Part shown: piece by piece, positions 1 through 8,044 of the stretch
Position numbering within the stretch: the first letter of the stretch is position 1
Layout of the letters: every line of letters begins with the position of its first letter
NCBI RefSeq assembly: GCF_034044715.1
Contig: NZ_JAXCLW010000003.1
Location: forward strand, 124,001 to 188,000
Length of the DNA stretch: 64,000 bases
Origin: Dongia_B soli
GTDB taxonomy: Bacteria; Pseudomonadota; Alphaproteobacteria; Dongiales; Dongiaceae
Direction of reading: 5' to 3'
Notes under the pieces: generated by a model
The model's input: only the letters and a program-made list of their open reading frames with translations
The model's database searches: none
What the model was told of the DNA's origin: nothing
Translations under genes and position numbers: made by a program

Positions 1-544
1 CCACCAGCTGAGCCCATTGCAGCTTGCCGAAACCGGCCCAAAGGGCCGCCATGCCACGAACATTGCCGGGCACGGCAACTTTGCCGCCCGCCGCCATGCG
101 CGGCAGGAAATCGATCACCTGGGTGTTCGACTTGTTCTTATCCCCTACCGGCTCATGCGCGATGCAGACGCCACCGCCGCCCAGCGAGGCGGCAGAAGGC
201 ATGGTGACAGCCATGGTAAAATACATGGCGACCATCGCATCGGCCGCGTCACCGCCATTTGCCAGAATGTCCCGTCCGACCAGCGCCGCGCGAGGCTCAT
301 CCGCCACGACGCCGCCATAGAAATCGGCAACCGAATAGAGATCGCCGGCATAGTTGACCGGTGCCGTATTGCAGGCGGTCAAATTGAGCAAAGCGACAGA
401 TACCAGCCCCAAGCCACAATTTCGACGTATTTTGCCGGCCTTGCGGACGGATCCGCCAGCCACCAGCTGGGTCTTGTTCGTCGTGGTCTCGCTGGCGGCC
501 TTGCCGCTGCGGCTCAGCCTATTATGATAACGCGGTAACATCAT
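1..544 (-). CDS. Gamma-glutamyltransferase family lipoprotein (partial, 3' end outside window)
   Basis: Reading the minus strand from an ATG pair at 544/541 gives an open frame of 181 codons to the window edge. The N-terminus is basic and then hydrophobic, and ends in a lipobox-like LTAC (about residues 55-58), so the protein is probably lipid-anchored in the cell envelope. After it come blocks typical of the gamma-glutamyltranspeptidase N-terminal (large) subunit: GRDILANGGDAADA, TMPSAASLGGGGVC and VPGNVRGMAAL. The catalytic Thr region lies beyond the window. Family members cleave gamma-glutamyl bonds or transfer the glutamyl group; substrate unknown here. It diverges from the M48 protease gene at 602. 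It is a different subtype from the second, cytoplasmic-looking homologue at 49065-50813. Confidence 0.85.
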   Translation of the reverse strand, partial: MMLPRYHNRLSRSGKAASETTTNKTQLVAGGSVRKAGKIRRNCGLGLVSVALLNLTACNTAPVNYAGDLYSVADFYGGVVADEPRAALVGRDILANGGDAADAMVAMYFTMAVTMPSAASLGGGGVCIAHEPVGDKNKSNTQVIDFLPRMAAGGKVAVPGNVRGMAALWAGFGKLQWAQLV

Positions 545-601
545 GCACTCCGCTTGTGGCGCCTCGATCGGTTTGGCGGAGCATAATGAAGGATCCGCAA
601 T

Positions 602-2038
602 GTGATCAACAGATCGATCTTCGGCCGGCCTAGAGCTTTTGCCCCTGTGCCTGGACGACCGCCGAGTCGTCGGGGCTGGAATGGTCTTTTTGCCCGTCGC
701 CTGATTGCCGGCGCGCTGATTCTGGCCTGGTTGGCAGGTCCTATCGGCGTGATTCCCGCCCAGGCGCAGGCGACCGGCGGCTTGATTCGGGATGCCGAGA
801 TCGAAGCGACCATTCGCGCCTATGCCGAACCACTGTTCACTGCGGCGGGGCTCGACGCGCCTTTCGTCCAGGTGCACCTGATCAATGATGATCGCATCAA
901 CGCCTTTGTCGCCGGCGGCCAACAGTTGTTCCTGAATACCGGCCTGTTGATGAAATCGAAAAACGCCAATCAGGTGATCGGCGTCATTGCCCACGAAACC
1001 GGTCATATGGCCGGCGGGCATCTGGCGCGCCTTCAGGACGAGTTGCGCAATCGTACAATCGAATCGATCATCGGCTTGGTCGCCGGTATCGGCGCCGGTG
1101 TCGCGGCGGGGAATGCGGGTGTGGGCGCCGGCGCGGTCATGCTGGGCCAGGACATAACGCGCCGTGGCTTCCTGCAATATAGCCGCACCCAGGAATCTTC
1201 CGCAGACCAAGCCGGTATGAAATTCCTCGACGCCACGCACCAATCCTCGCGCGGCCTGCTGGAGTTCTTCCAGATTCTCGAAGGCGAAATGGCCCTGCTT
1301 GGTGCCAATCAGGATCCCTACCTGCAAACCCACCCTTTGGTGCCCGAGCGTATCGATGCCGTCCAAGCCCATGTCGATCAGTCGCCTTATAGCAATGACA
1401 AGGAACCAGCGGAATTCGACATCATGCATGACCGCATGGTGGCGAAGCTGGTCGGCTTCCTGAAGCCGCTCAATCAGGTGTTGCAGCAATATCCAACAAG
1501 CGATCAGTCGGTACCGGCACGCTATGCCCGTGCTATCGCGCTGTTCCGCGTTTCACGCTTGCCGGAATCGCTCAACGAGATGGACAGCTTGTTGCGGGAT
1601 GCGCCGAATGATCCCTTCTTTCTGGAGCAAAAAGGACAGATCCTGTTCCAGAATGGCCGCATCAAGGATGCACTGCCTTATTATAAGAAGGCCCTGGACC
1701 TGAAACCCACAGAACCGCTGCTGCGTCAGGAAGTGGCGCAGGTAATGCTCGAGACCGAGGATCCCCAATACCTGAAATCGGCCATCGCCAATCTCAACGA
1801 AGCGACCCGGCTCGAGCCGAACGACGCCTCTTCGTGGCGCTTCATGGCGGTTGCGCAGGGCCGTGCCGGCAACCTGCCGGAAGCGGCCCTGGCGCAGGCC
1901 GAAGAGCAATTGGCGCGCGGTAAGAAGAAGCAGGCGAAATACTTCGCCAACAAAGCGATGGACGGCCTGCCGATGGGATCACCCAGTTGGCAACGGGCCC
2001 AGGATATCCTCGGCGTGTCGGAAAACGACAATGACTGA
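602..2038 (+). CDS. M48 family metalloprotease with C-terminal TPR repeats (BepA/YfgC-like)
   Basis: 478 residues from a GTG at 602, which has AAGGA nine bases upstream; the ATG two bases earlier runs straight into TGA. A hydrophobic segment at about 33-53 ends in AQAQA, suggesting a cleaved signal peptide and a periplasmic enzyme. The zinc motif HETGH is at 131-135, and an ESSAD motif near residue 198 supplies the third ligand, the M48 pattern. Residues from about 300 to 450 are helical repeats of TPR type. BepA-like proteins degrade or chaperone misassembled outer-membrane proteins, and the same role is inferred here. It is followed after 105 bases by a thiol-disulfide protein, which fits an envelope quality-control pair. 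Confidence 0.9.
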   Translation: MINRSIFGRPRAFAPVPGRPPSRRGWNGLFARRLIAGALILAWLAGPIGVIPAQAQATGGLIRDAEIEATIRAYAEPLFTAAGLDAPFVQVHLINDDRINAFVAGGQQLFLNTGLLMKSKNANQVIGVIAHETGHMAGGHLARLQDELRNRTIESIIGLVAGIGAGVAAGNAGVGAGAVMLGQDITRRGFLQYSRTQESSADQAGMKFLDATHQSSRGLLEFFQILEGEMALLGANQDPYLQTHPLVPERIDAVQAHVDQSPYSNDKEPAEFDIMHDRMVAKLVGFLKPLNQVLQQYPTSDQSVPARYARAIALFRVSRLPESLNEMDSLLRDAPNDPFFLEQKGQILFQNGRIKDALPYYKKALDLKPTEPLLRQEVAQVMLETEDPQYLKSAIANLNEATRLEPNDASSWRFMAVAQGRAGNLPEAALAQAEEQLARGKKKQAKYFANKAMDGLPMGSPSWQRAQDILGVSENDND

Positions 2039-2143
2039 GTCTCACCGGCCGACGACACGAAATCGTGATGCGCAGTCGTGTTGCAAACGATACCTAACTT
2101 ACATCATTGACCAGGCGCTGGCCGCCCTAGCGAAGAGATACCG

Positions 2144-2989
2144 ATGACACGTTTCGCCGGACTGATTATTTGTTTCATGCTTGCCCTGGCCGCCGGCTAT
2201 GGCGTCATGCATTACAGCGGCGCGACGTCTCGCGCCCTCGTTTCTTCGGCTCAAGCTCAATCAGCCGGCTCCAATCAGGCGGCGCCGACGCAATCTTCTC
2301 CCGCCATTACCCTGCCTGGTGGCCAAGTTCTGAATGCCGAAGCGCTTGGCCCGATTATCGAGCAATATCTGCTCGATCATCCCGAAGTCATCGTCAAGGC
2401 CGTCGGCCGGCTGCAGCAGAAACAGGCTGCTGCCAAGGATGCAGATTTCCAGACCACCATCGCCAGCCAGCAGCAGCAATTGTTCAATTCGCTTTCATCG
2501 CCAGTGCTGGGCAATCCCAAGGGCGATGTAACAATGGTCGAGTTCTTCGACTACAAATGCCCGTACTGCAAGCGCGTAGCCGACGATGTGATCAAACTGA
2601 TCGAAGACGATCCCAACGTCCGGGTGGTTTTCAAGGAATTCCCGATCCTTGGGCCGGATTCGCAAGTCGCTGCCCTGGCGGCGTTGGCTGCCAACAAACA
2701 AGGCAGATATTCTGCATTCCATAAGGCCGCCATGAAACACCGGGGGGCCTTCACCAAGGATGTCGTGGTCCAGATCGGCAAGGATGTCGGCCTCGATACC
2801 GACAAGCTGCAATCGGATATGACGGACCCGGCCCTGATGGCGGAGATCGAAGCCAATCGTGCCATGGCCGACAAACTCGGCATTGACGGAACGCCGGGCT
2901 TCATCATCGGCACCCAAAAGGTGCCGGGCGCAATCACCCTCGACGACATGAAGCAACTGGTCAGCAAGGCTCGGGATCAGAAAAGCTGA
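2144..2989 (+). CDS. DsbA-family thiol:disulfide oxidoreductase
   Basis: 281 residues. An N-terminal hydrophobic segment (about 5-22) acts as signal peptide or anchor. A low-complexity Gln/Ser/Ala linker follows, then a helical region with the YLLDHPEVI motif common to the DsbA/ScsC group. The thioredoxin-fold domain carries the CPYC active site at 139-142 and a cis-proline loop GTPGF near residue 253. It should act in the periplasm, forming or isomerising disulfides in secreted proteins. The ATG at 2144 follows an AGAGATACCG stretch, a weak ribosome site. It lies between the M48 protease and aroQ. Whether it is an oxidase or an isomerase cannot be decided from sequence alone. Confidence 0.9.
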   Translation: MTRFAGLIICFMLALAAGYGVMHYSGATSRALVSSAQAQSAGSNQAAPTQSSPAITLPGGQVLNAEALGPIIEQYLLDHPEVIVKAVGRLQQKQAAAKDADFQTTIASQQQQLFNSLSSPVLGNPKGDVTMVEFFDYKCPYCKRVADDVIKLIEDDPNVRVVFKEFPILGPDSQVAALAALAANKQGRYSAFHKAAMKHRGAFTKDVVVQIGKDVGLDTDKLQSDMTDPALMAEIEANRAMADKLGIDGTPGFIIGTQKVPGAITLDDMKQLVSKARDQKS

Positions 2990-3146
2990 TCCGCCGCCTT
3001 GCTCGCCCCTTCCGCCTCACTTTCCTGGACTGGCTCAGCTCGGCCGAATAGGAATAATATCTTCTTAGCGCCTGCCGCCGGTTTTCTTGCGGCCTGCGGC
3101 GTCGGTCGTTATAAGGACAAGCTTAAGCCGATTGGGAGCAATCATT

Positions 3147-3605
3147 TTGGCCACTCTGCCGCATGTCCTGGTTTTGAATGGACCGAACCTCAATATGTTG
3201 GGGGTTCGCGAGCCATCAATTTACGGCCGGGATAGCTTGCAGGACATCGAGAGCGCCTGCCAACAGCGCGCCCGGGAATTAGGTCTCAGCCTGGATTTCC
3301 GTCAAACCAATCTCGAAGGCGAATTGGTCACCTGGATACAGCAGGCGCGCGGCAACGCGGCCGCAATCGTGATCAATCCGGCCGCCTATGGCCATACCTC
3401 GATCGCCCTGCTGGATGCATTGCTGATCGCCGAATTGCCGGTGATCGAGGTGCATCTCAGCAACATCTTTCGGCGGGAAGACTACCGTCACCATACCTAT
3501 GTCAGCCAGGCCGCCAGCGGTGTGATCTGTGGGCTGGGCGCCCAGGGATATCTCCTGGCGCTCGATGCCTTGGCGACGATCCTTAAAAATAAGAAAGACC
3601 GCTGA
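3147..3605 (+). CDS. aroQ: Type II 3-dehydroquinate dehydratase
   Basis: AroQ converts 3-dehydroquinate to 3-dehydroshikimate in the shikimate pathway, in the cytoplasm. The family blocks are all visible: GPNLNMLGVREPSIYG with the catalytic Arg and Tyr, QTNLEGELV, INPAAYGHTSIALLDAL, and EVHLSN with the catalytic His. I chose the TTG at 3147 because GGGAG sits eight bases upstream and it gives 152 residues, the usual size. An upstream in-frame start at 3087 would add a non-conserved leader. The stop overlaps the accB start (TGATG), so aroQ, accB and accC are probably co-transcribed, an arrangement common in alphaproteobacteria. Confidence 0.95.
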   Translation: MATLPHVLVLNGPNLNMLGVREPSIYGRDSLQDIESACQQRARELGLSLDFRQTNLEGELVTWIQQARGNAAAIVINPAAYGHTSIALLDALLIAELPVIEVHLSNIFRREDYRHHTYVSQAASGVICGLGAQGYLLALDALATILKNKKDR

Positions 3606-4045
3606 TGAGCAAGTTCGACGTCGATGATGTCCTGGTGCGCAAACTGGCCAAACTGCTGCAGGAAACTGGCCTGACCGAGATCGAATATGAAAATAACGGC
3701 CAGCGAATTCGGGTGAACAGCAGCATCAGCACTTCCGCGCCGGCCGTTCCGGTCACGCCGATTGCCGCAGTTGCGGCCACTAGCGCACCGGCCAAGAGCG
3801 ACCAGCCCGCCGCCGGCACTTTGAATTCGCCGATGGTCGGCACAGCCTATCTGGCGCCGGAACCGAATGCGGCGCCCTTCGTCAAGGTCGGAGACCGGGT
3901 GTCGAAGGGGCAGACCGTGCTGATCATCGAAGCGATGAAAGTGATGAACCCGATTCAGGCGCCTAATGCCGGCACCGTCACCGAGGTTCATATTCAGGAC
4001 GGTCAGCCGGTCGAATTCGGCGAACCGCTCCTGGTCATTCAATAA
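3605..4045 (+). CDS. accB: Biotin carboxyl carrier protein of acetyl-CoA carboxylase
   Basis: 146 residues, normal for AccB. The N-terminal helical region is followed by a Pro/Ala-rich flexible linker (about 43-72), then a biotinyl domain with EAMKVMN. Lys112 is the residue biotinylated by BirA. AccB carries the carboxyl group from biotin carboxylase (AccC) to the carboxyltransferase, making malonyl-CoA for fatty acid synthesis. The thumb-like insertion before the biotin motif (YLAPEPNAAPFVKVGD) is the usual AccB form. Its start overlaps the aroQ stop by one base, and accC follows after 33 bases. Confidence 0.96.
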   Translation: MSKFDVDDVLVRKLAKLLQETGLTEIEYENNGQRIRVNSSISTSAPAVPVTPIAAVAATSAPAKSDQPAAGTLNSPMVGTAYLAPEPNAAPFVKVGDRVSKGQTVLIIEAMKVMNPIQAPNAGTVTEVHIQDGQPVEFGEPLLVIQ

Positions 4046-4078
4046 GCCCCGCCACCAGCAACTGGACGACGAAGCGAG

Positions 4079-5419
4079 ATGTTCGAAAAAGTCCTGATTG
4101 CCAATCGCGGCGAGATCGCGCTTCGCATTCATCGTGCCTGCCGCGAGATGGGTATACGCACCGTGGCGGTGCATTCCACCGCCGATGCCGATGCCATGCA
4201 TGTGCGGCTAGCGGATGAAAGCGTCTGTATCGGGCCGGCACCGTCGCGCGATTCATACCTCAACATGCCGGCAATCATATCTGCCGCCACGATCACCGGC
4301 GCAGACGCCATTCATCCTGGCATCGGTTTCCTGTCTGAGAACGCCAAATTCGCGGCCATGGTGGAGGAGCACGGCTTCACCTTCATCGGCCCCTCGCCGG
4401 AACACCTGGCCCTGATGGGCGACAAGGTGCAGGCCAAGGACGCGGCGATCCGTTTGGGGATTCCGGTTGTACCCGGTTCCGATGGCGAGATCCGCAGCGA
4501 GGCGGATGCCCGCGTGGTGGGCGAGAAGACCGGCTATCCGGTGCTGATCAAGGCAGCCGCCGGCGGCGGTGGCAAAGGCATGAAGGTCGCCAACAACGCC
4601 GAGGAACTGGCCCAGGCCTTTTCCATGGCCCGCGCCGAAGCCAAGGCCGCTTTCGGCAATGACGCGGTCTATATGGAGAAATACCTCTCCCATCCGCGCC
4701 ATATCGAGATCCAGATCCTGGCCGATAATCACGGCAATGTCGTGCATCTCGGCGAGCGTGACTGCTCGTTGCAGCGCCGTCACCAGAAGCTGCTGGAAGA
4801 GGCGCCCTCGCCTGCCCTCAACGAAGCCCAGCGCCGGCAGATCGGCGAGATCGCCACATCGGCCATGAGAAAGATGGGCTACCGCAGTGTCGGCACCATC
4901 GAATTCCTGTTCCAGGACGGCGAGTTCTATTTCATCGAAATGAATACCCGTCTACAGGTCGAGCATCCGGTGACCGAGATGATCACCGGCATCGATCTGG
5001 TACGTGAGCAGATCCGCGTCGCGTCGGGTGCGCCGCTCGGTTTCACGCAGCAGGAAATACAGATCAGCGGCCATGCGATCGAGTGCCGGATCAATGCGGA
5101 AAACCCCGATACCTTCGTGCCCTCACCGGGCAAGATCACCGACTTCCATGCACCCGGCGGTCTTGGCGTGCGCTTCGATTCCGCGCTTTATTCCGGTTAT
5201 CGGGTGCCGCCCAATTATGACAGCTTGATCGCCAAGCTGATCGTCCACGGCCGCAGCCGCAACGAATGCCTGATGCGATTGCGCCGCGCTCTTGAGGAAA
5301 CCGTCATTATGGGGGTGCAGACCTCGATCCCCGTGCATCAGCGCCTGATCCAGGCGCCGGATTTCATCAACGGCGATTACGACATCCGCTGGTTAGAGAA
5401 ATTCGTTGGCCTGACTTGA
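4079..5419 (+). CDS. accC: Biotin carboxylase subunit of acetyl-CoA carboxylase
   Basis: 446 residues, the standard AccC length. It starts MFEKVLIANRGEIALRI, has the glycine-rich ATP-grasp loop AAAGGGGKGMK, the HIEIQILAD block, the conserved ERDCSLQRRHQKLLEEAPSP and the catalytic EMNTRLQVEHPVTE. The enzyme carboxylates biotin on AccB with ATP and bicarbonate. It stands alone from pyruvate or propionyl carboxylases because it lacks any C-terminal domain and follows accB directly. A hairpin with a T-rich tail at 5460-5490 probably ends the aroQ-accB-accC transcript. Confidence 0.97.
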   Translation: MFEKVLIANRGEIALRIHRACREMGIRTVAVHSTADADAMHVRLADESVCIGPAPSRDSYLNMPAIISAATITGADAIHPGIGFLSENAKFAAMVEEHGFTFIGPSPEHLALMGDKVQAKDAAIRLGIPVVPGSDGEIRSEADARVVGEKTGYPVLIKAAAGGGGKGMKVANNAEELAQAFSMARAEAKAAFGNDAVYMEKYLSHPRHIEIQILADNHGNVVHLGERDCSLQRRHQKLLEEAPSPALNEAQRRQIGEIATSAMRKMGYRSVGTIEFLFQDGEFYFIEMNTRLQVEHPVTEMITGIDLVREQIRVASGAPLGFTQQEIQISGHAIECRINAENPDTFVPSPGKITDFHAPGGLGVRFDSALYSGYRVPPNYDSLIAKLIVHGRSRNECLMRLRRALEETVIMGVQTSIPVHQRLIQAPDFINGDYDIRWLEKFVGLT

Positions 5420-5459
5420 GGGATCCGACGACGGCGTTCAAGTAACTGCAACGAACAGG

Positions 5460-5490
5460 GCGGGCCAGCATCGGTCCGCTCTTTTCTTTA
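5460..5490 (+). terminator. Rho-independent terminator after accC
   Basis: Arms GCGGGCC (5460-5466) and GGTCCGC (5473-5479) pair with one wobble around a six-base loop and are followed by TCTTTTCTTT. It lies 40 bases after the accC stop. Confidence 0.75.
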
Positions 5491-5670
5491 CTCGGCGGTT
5501 CGGCCCGCGCCTGAAAGCTAAAGTGTTGGGCGGCAACAATTCACACACTGCGGAGCTTTGCCAAGAGCACTACAAAGTGACTCAATTTGGATCGATCCGG
5601 CTCTAGGCGTGTTCATTCACGACGGCTAAACTACGAGCCATCATGACGCGCTTTGACGGCGGAGGCTGGG

Positions 5671-6339
5671 ATGTCCAATAGGCGTTCGACGCCACAAATC
5701 ACCCCCGGCATGTTGTTGCGCGCCTATGCAATCGGCATCTTCCCGATGGCCGAAAGCCGCGACGATCCGGATCTCTATTGGATCGACCCCGAACAGCGCG
5801 GCATCCTTCCCATGGACGACTTCCACGTCCCGCAAAGCCTGAAGAAAACCTTGAGGCGCGGCGATTTCGAGATTACCTGCGACCGCGCTTTCACCGCCGT
5901 GGTGGAGCAATGCGCGGCACCCGCCCCGGGTCGCCGCCAGACCTGGATCAACGATACGATCTTCGATCTATGCCGCCAGCTTTTCGTACTGGGGCATGCT
6001 CATAGCATCGAGGCCTGGGCCAATGGGCGCCTGGTCGGTGGCCTCTATGGGATCTCGCTGGGGGGCGCCTTCTTCGGCGAGAGCATGTTCAGCCGCGAGA
6101 CCGATGCCAGCAAGGTCGCCCTGGTCCATCTGGTGGCACGGCTGAAGGCTGGCGGCTATGGCCTGCTGGATACGCAATTCGTCACCCAGCATCTAGCCCG
6201 TTTCGGGGCGATCGAAATCGGCCGCGACGAGTACCGCCAGCAATTGAACGCCGCGATGGCCCTGCCGGCGCGATTCTATTCCGAATTGCCCGAGGGGGCG
6301 CTGTCGGCGTTGATGCAATCGAGCACCCAAAGATCATAA
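5671..6339 (+). CDS. aat: Leucyl/phenylalanyl-tRNA--protein transferase
   Basis: Aat attaches Leu or Phe from tRNA to proteins with an N-terminal Arg or Lys, marking them for the ClpS-ClpAP N-end rule pathway; clpS and clpA also lie in this window (31.4-34.1 kb). Family blocks seen are AYAIGIFPMAESRDDPDLYWIDP, RGILPMDDFHVP, CDRAFTAVVEQCA and GGLYGISLGGAFFGESMFSR. I chose the ATG at 5671, which has GGAGG five bases upstream; an earlier TTG at 5653 is less likely. The length of 222 residues is normal. The 3' end overlaps the convergent DUF2155 gene by 64 bases. Confidence 0.95.
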   Translation: MSNRRSTPQITPGMLLRAYAIGIFPMAESRDDPDLYWIDPEQRGILPMDDFHVPQSLKKTLRRGDFEITCDRAFTAVVEQCAAPAPGRRQTWINDTIFDLCRQLFVLGHAHSIEAWANGRLVGGLYGISLGGAFFGESMFSRETDASKVALVHLVARLKAGGYGLLDTQFVTQHLARFGAIEIGRDEYRQQLNAAMALPARFYSELPEGALSALMQSSTQRS

Positions 6340-6692
6340 ACCGGATGCTCCATGGCCGAGAGGGCCGGGCTGGAGGCAAACATCCAGCCGGAGAATCGGC
6401 TGGCCGGCGCCTCGCCGGGCTTCACTTCGACGACCTGGAGAAAAGCCGCACTTTCCGGCGTCTCCTCCGGCGGGCGTTTGTCGCAGGCCTTGGCGGTGAT
6501 CTGCAGCGATCCGAAGGTCACCGTGCCGCCGACCGGCACGGTAATGCGCGAGACCCGCGCGGTGATCTTGTCCAGCGCCTGCAACACCGCTTCATTCATC
6601 GGGATGGCCGATGCAGGCCCGGCAGCCGTCGCGGCCAATAGCAGGAGAATGGCGCCCAAGGCCGGCCGAACAAGCGATCCGAACATCGTCAT
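6276..6692 (-). CDS. DUF2155 domain-containing periplasmic protein
   Basis: 138 residues with a clear signal peptide (hydrophobic run about 9-28 ending in ASA). The mature part matches the DUF2155 family of alphaproteobacteria, with GTVTFGSLQITAKACDKRP, VVEVKPGE and a terminal FSGWMFASSPALSAMEHPVYDLWVLDC block. Function is unknown; a periplasmic role is inferred from the signal. The last 15 or so residues after WVLDC are encoded inside the opposite end of aat, so they may be a recent extension. The start overlaps the stop of the 79-residue gene at 6689 (ATGA), so the two are translationally coupled. Confidence 0.86.
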   Translation of the reverse strand: MTMFGSLVRPALGAILLLLAATAAGPASAIPMNEAVLQALDKITARVSRITVPVGGTVTFGSLQITAKACDKRPPEETPESAAFLQVVEVKPGEAPASRFSGWMFASSPALSAMEHPVYDLWVLDCINADSAPSGNSE

Positions 6693-6928
6693 GACTTTCG
6701 ATAGGGGTTCTTGAGGCCGGCGATCATCTGGTCCAATACGGCCCGGATCTGCGTCTCGTCACAGCCCATGAGGATGGCGTCTTCGACCAGATCCTGAGCC
6801 ATCTGCTGCAATTCGGTCAGGTTTTGGTTGAGGACCTTGATCTTTTCGACACAGGAAACCGGCTTGCCGTCCGGCTGGCGCCAGAGCGGCGGTTCGAAAG
6901 ATTGTTTCTTCGGCTGGCGGCCAGCCAT
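6689..6928 (-). CDS. Small conserved hypothetical protein
   Basis: 79 residues, soluble, with no signal or membrane segment. The C-terminal half is predicted helical (LTELQQMAQDLVEDAILMG, then a second amphipathic helix). It sits between mlaD and the DUF2155 gene on the same strand and overlaps the latter by four bases, which argues that it is a real, co-translated gene. I do not recognise a functional family. The alternative is a spurious frame, but the coupling and the protein-like composition make this unlikely. Confidence 0.7.
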   Translation of the reverse strand: MAGRQPKKQSFEPPLWRQPDGKPVSCVEKIKVLNQNLTELQQMAQDLVEDAILMGCDETQIRAVLDQMIAGLKNPYRKS

Positions 6929-6944
6929 AGCCTATTCCATCGCT

Positions 6945-7403
6945 TCAGTTCTGCTTGCTGCCCGAGCCGCCGACCACAAATTTGTTGATGAGATCGGCAA
7001 GATTGAGCGCGCCTTGCACATGGGTGATCTGCTCATTTGGCTTCAAGGTTTCATCATCGCCGCCGATTTCCAGCAGTACATAATTGTCGCCCAGAAGCCC
7101 GTCGCTGGTGATGATCGCCGAGGTATCTCTCGGCAACTTGATCTTGGCGTCGATGTTGACCGTCACCACCGCCTGAAAGTTGTCCGCATCGAAGCTCTTC
7201 GACACGACAGTGCCGACCTTCGCGCCGGCGATGCGCACATCGGTGCCCGGGCTGACAGAGGCGCCGCGATCGAAGCGCATCACAAGATCATAGCCGTTGC
7301 TGGCTTCGCGGTAGCCGACCGTGATCGAGGCGAGATAGAGGAAACCAATAGCGGCAATCAGGACGACGGCGCCCATGACGGTTTCCAGAACGTTGCGCTG
7401 CAT
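6945..7403 (-). CDS. mlaD: MlaD-type MCE domain protein, outer-membrane lipid asymmetry
   Basis: 152 residues with one N-terminal membrane helix (about 8-28) and a single MCE domain: FDRGASVSPGTDVRIAGAKVG, then a glycine-rich GLLGDNYVLLEIGG strand. MlaD is the periplasmic, hexamer-forming, substrate-binding part of the MlaFEDB ABC transporter, which moves phospholipids between the membranes. No mlaE or mlaF lies alongside it; in alphaproteobacteria mlaD is often in this split position near NDUFA12. It is probably co-transcribed with the two small genes downstream on the minus strand. Confidence 0.92.
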   Translation of the reverse strand: MQRNVLETVMGAVVLIAAIGFLYLASITVGYREASNGYDLVMRFDRGASVSPGTDVRIAGAKVGTVVSKSFDADNFQAVVTVNIDAKIKLPRDTSAIITSDGLLGDNYVLLEIGGDDETLKPNEQITHVQGALNLADLINKFVVGGSGSKQN

Positions 7404-7530
7404 ACTTTACCCCTAATCACCTGATGCGATTCCCGTATGCCGCCGTCGCGATGACGATGCGTCAGAGGATCGCGTTGTGGGCTACACGCACTGAACGGGT
7501 TGCAACCCAACATCGATCGCCGCTAACGGC

Positions 7531-7884
7531 TCAATTCGGAACCCAGGGTTCATAATCCCCGGTCGCCTTGGCCCGCTGGCCACCCATGACGGCATGTCCA
7601 TCCGGGAAATAAGCGTGATCCGTACCCGTTAGATTCGGCTGATGGGGCTTTTGCCAAGTTTTCCGCTGAGCTTGGCTGGTCGGTGGCGTCACGGTCGTGC
7701 GATGCAACCAGGCATGCCAAACCGGCGGCACGCGGCTGGCTTCCACCGAACCGTTATAGATAACCCAGCGGCGCTCCCGCTTCTGACCCTTGGTCCGGCG
7801 GTCGATATAGTATTTGTTGCCGAATTCGTCCGTACCGACCAATTCGCCGTAGAACATCGTGAAAAGACGGGTGCCGAATGACAT
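7531..7884 (-). CDS. NADH:ubiquinone oxidoreductase NDUFA12/B17.2 family subunit
   Basis: 117 residues from the ATG at 7884, which gives the family start MSFGTRLFTMFYGELVGTD; earlier starts up to 7977 add an unconserved leader. The conserved blocks FGNKYYIDRR, RRWVIYNG, VPPVWHAWLH and a C-terminal proline/tyrosine motif with YEPWVP are present. This supernumerary complex I subunit is shared by alphaproteobacteria and mitochondria. It should sit on the cytoplasmic (matrix-like) side of complex I. It is 127 bases upstream of mlaD on the same strand, a recurrent alphaproteobacterial arrangement. Confidence 0.92.
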   Translation of the reverse strand: MSFGTRLFTMFYGELVGTDEFGNKYYIDRRTKGQKRERRWVIYNGSVEASRVPPVWHAWLHRTTVTPPTSQAQRKTWQKPHQPNLTGTDHAYFPDGHAVMGGQRAKATGDYEPWVPN

Positions 7885-8044
7885 CTCGCGCCAAACCCTG
7901 AAAATTGAAGCTGTTACGATTCCGGCGCGCACTATACCGGTGCGCAAGGCCCGTGACAAGGTGAGGGTCACCGCCAATCTTCCTTGTGAAACAAGAACTT
8001 GATACTTGGTACGATAAGCCTCCCATTGGCTGCCACCTTATGCT

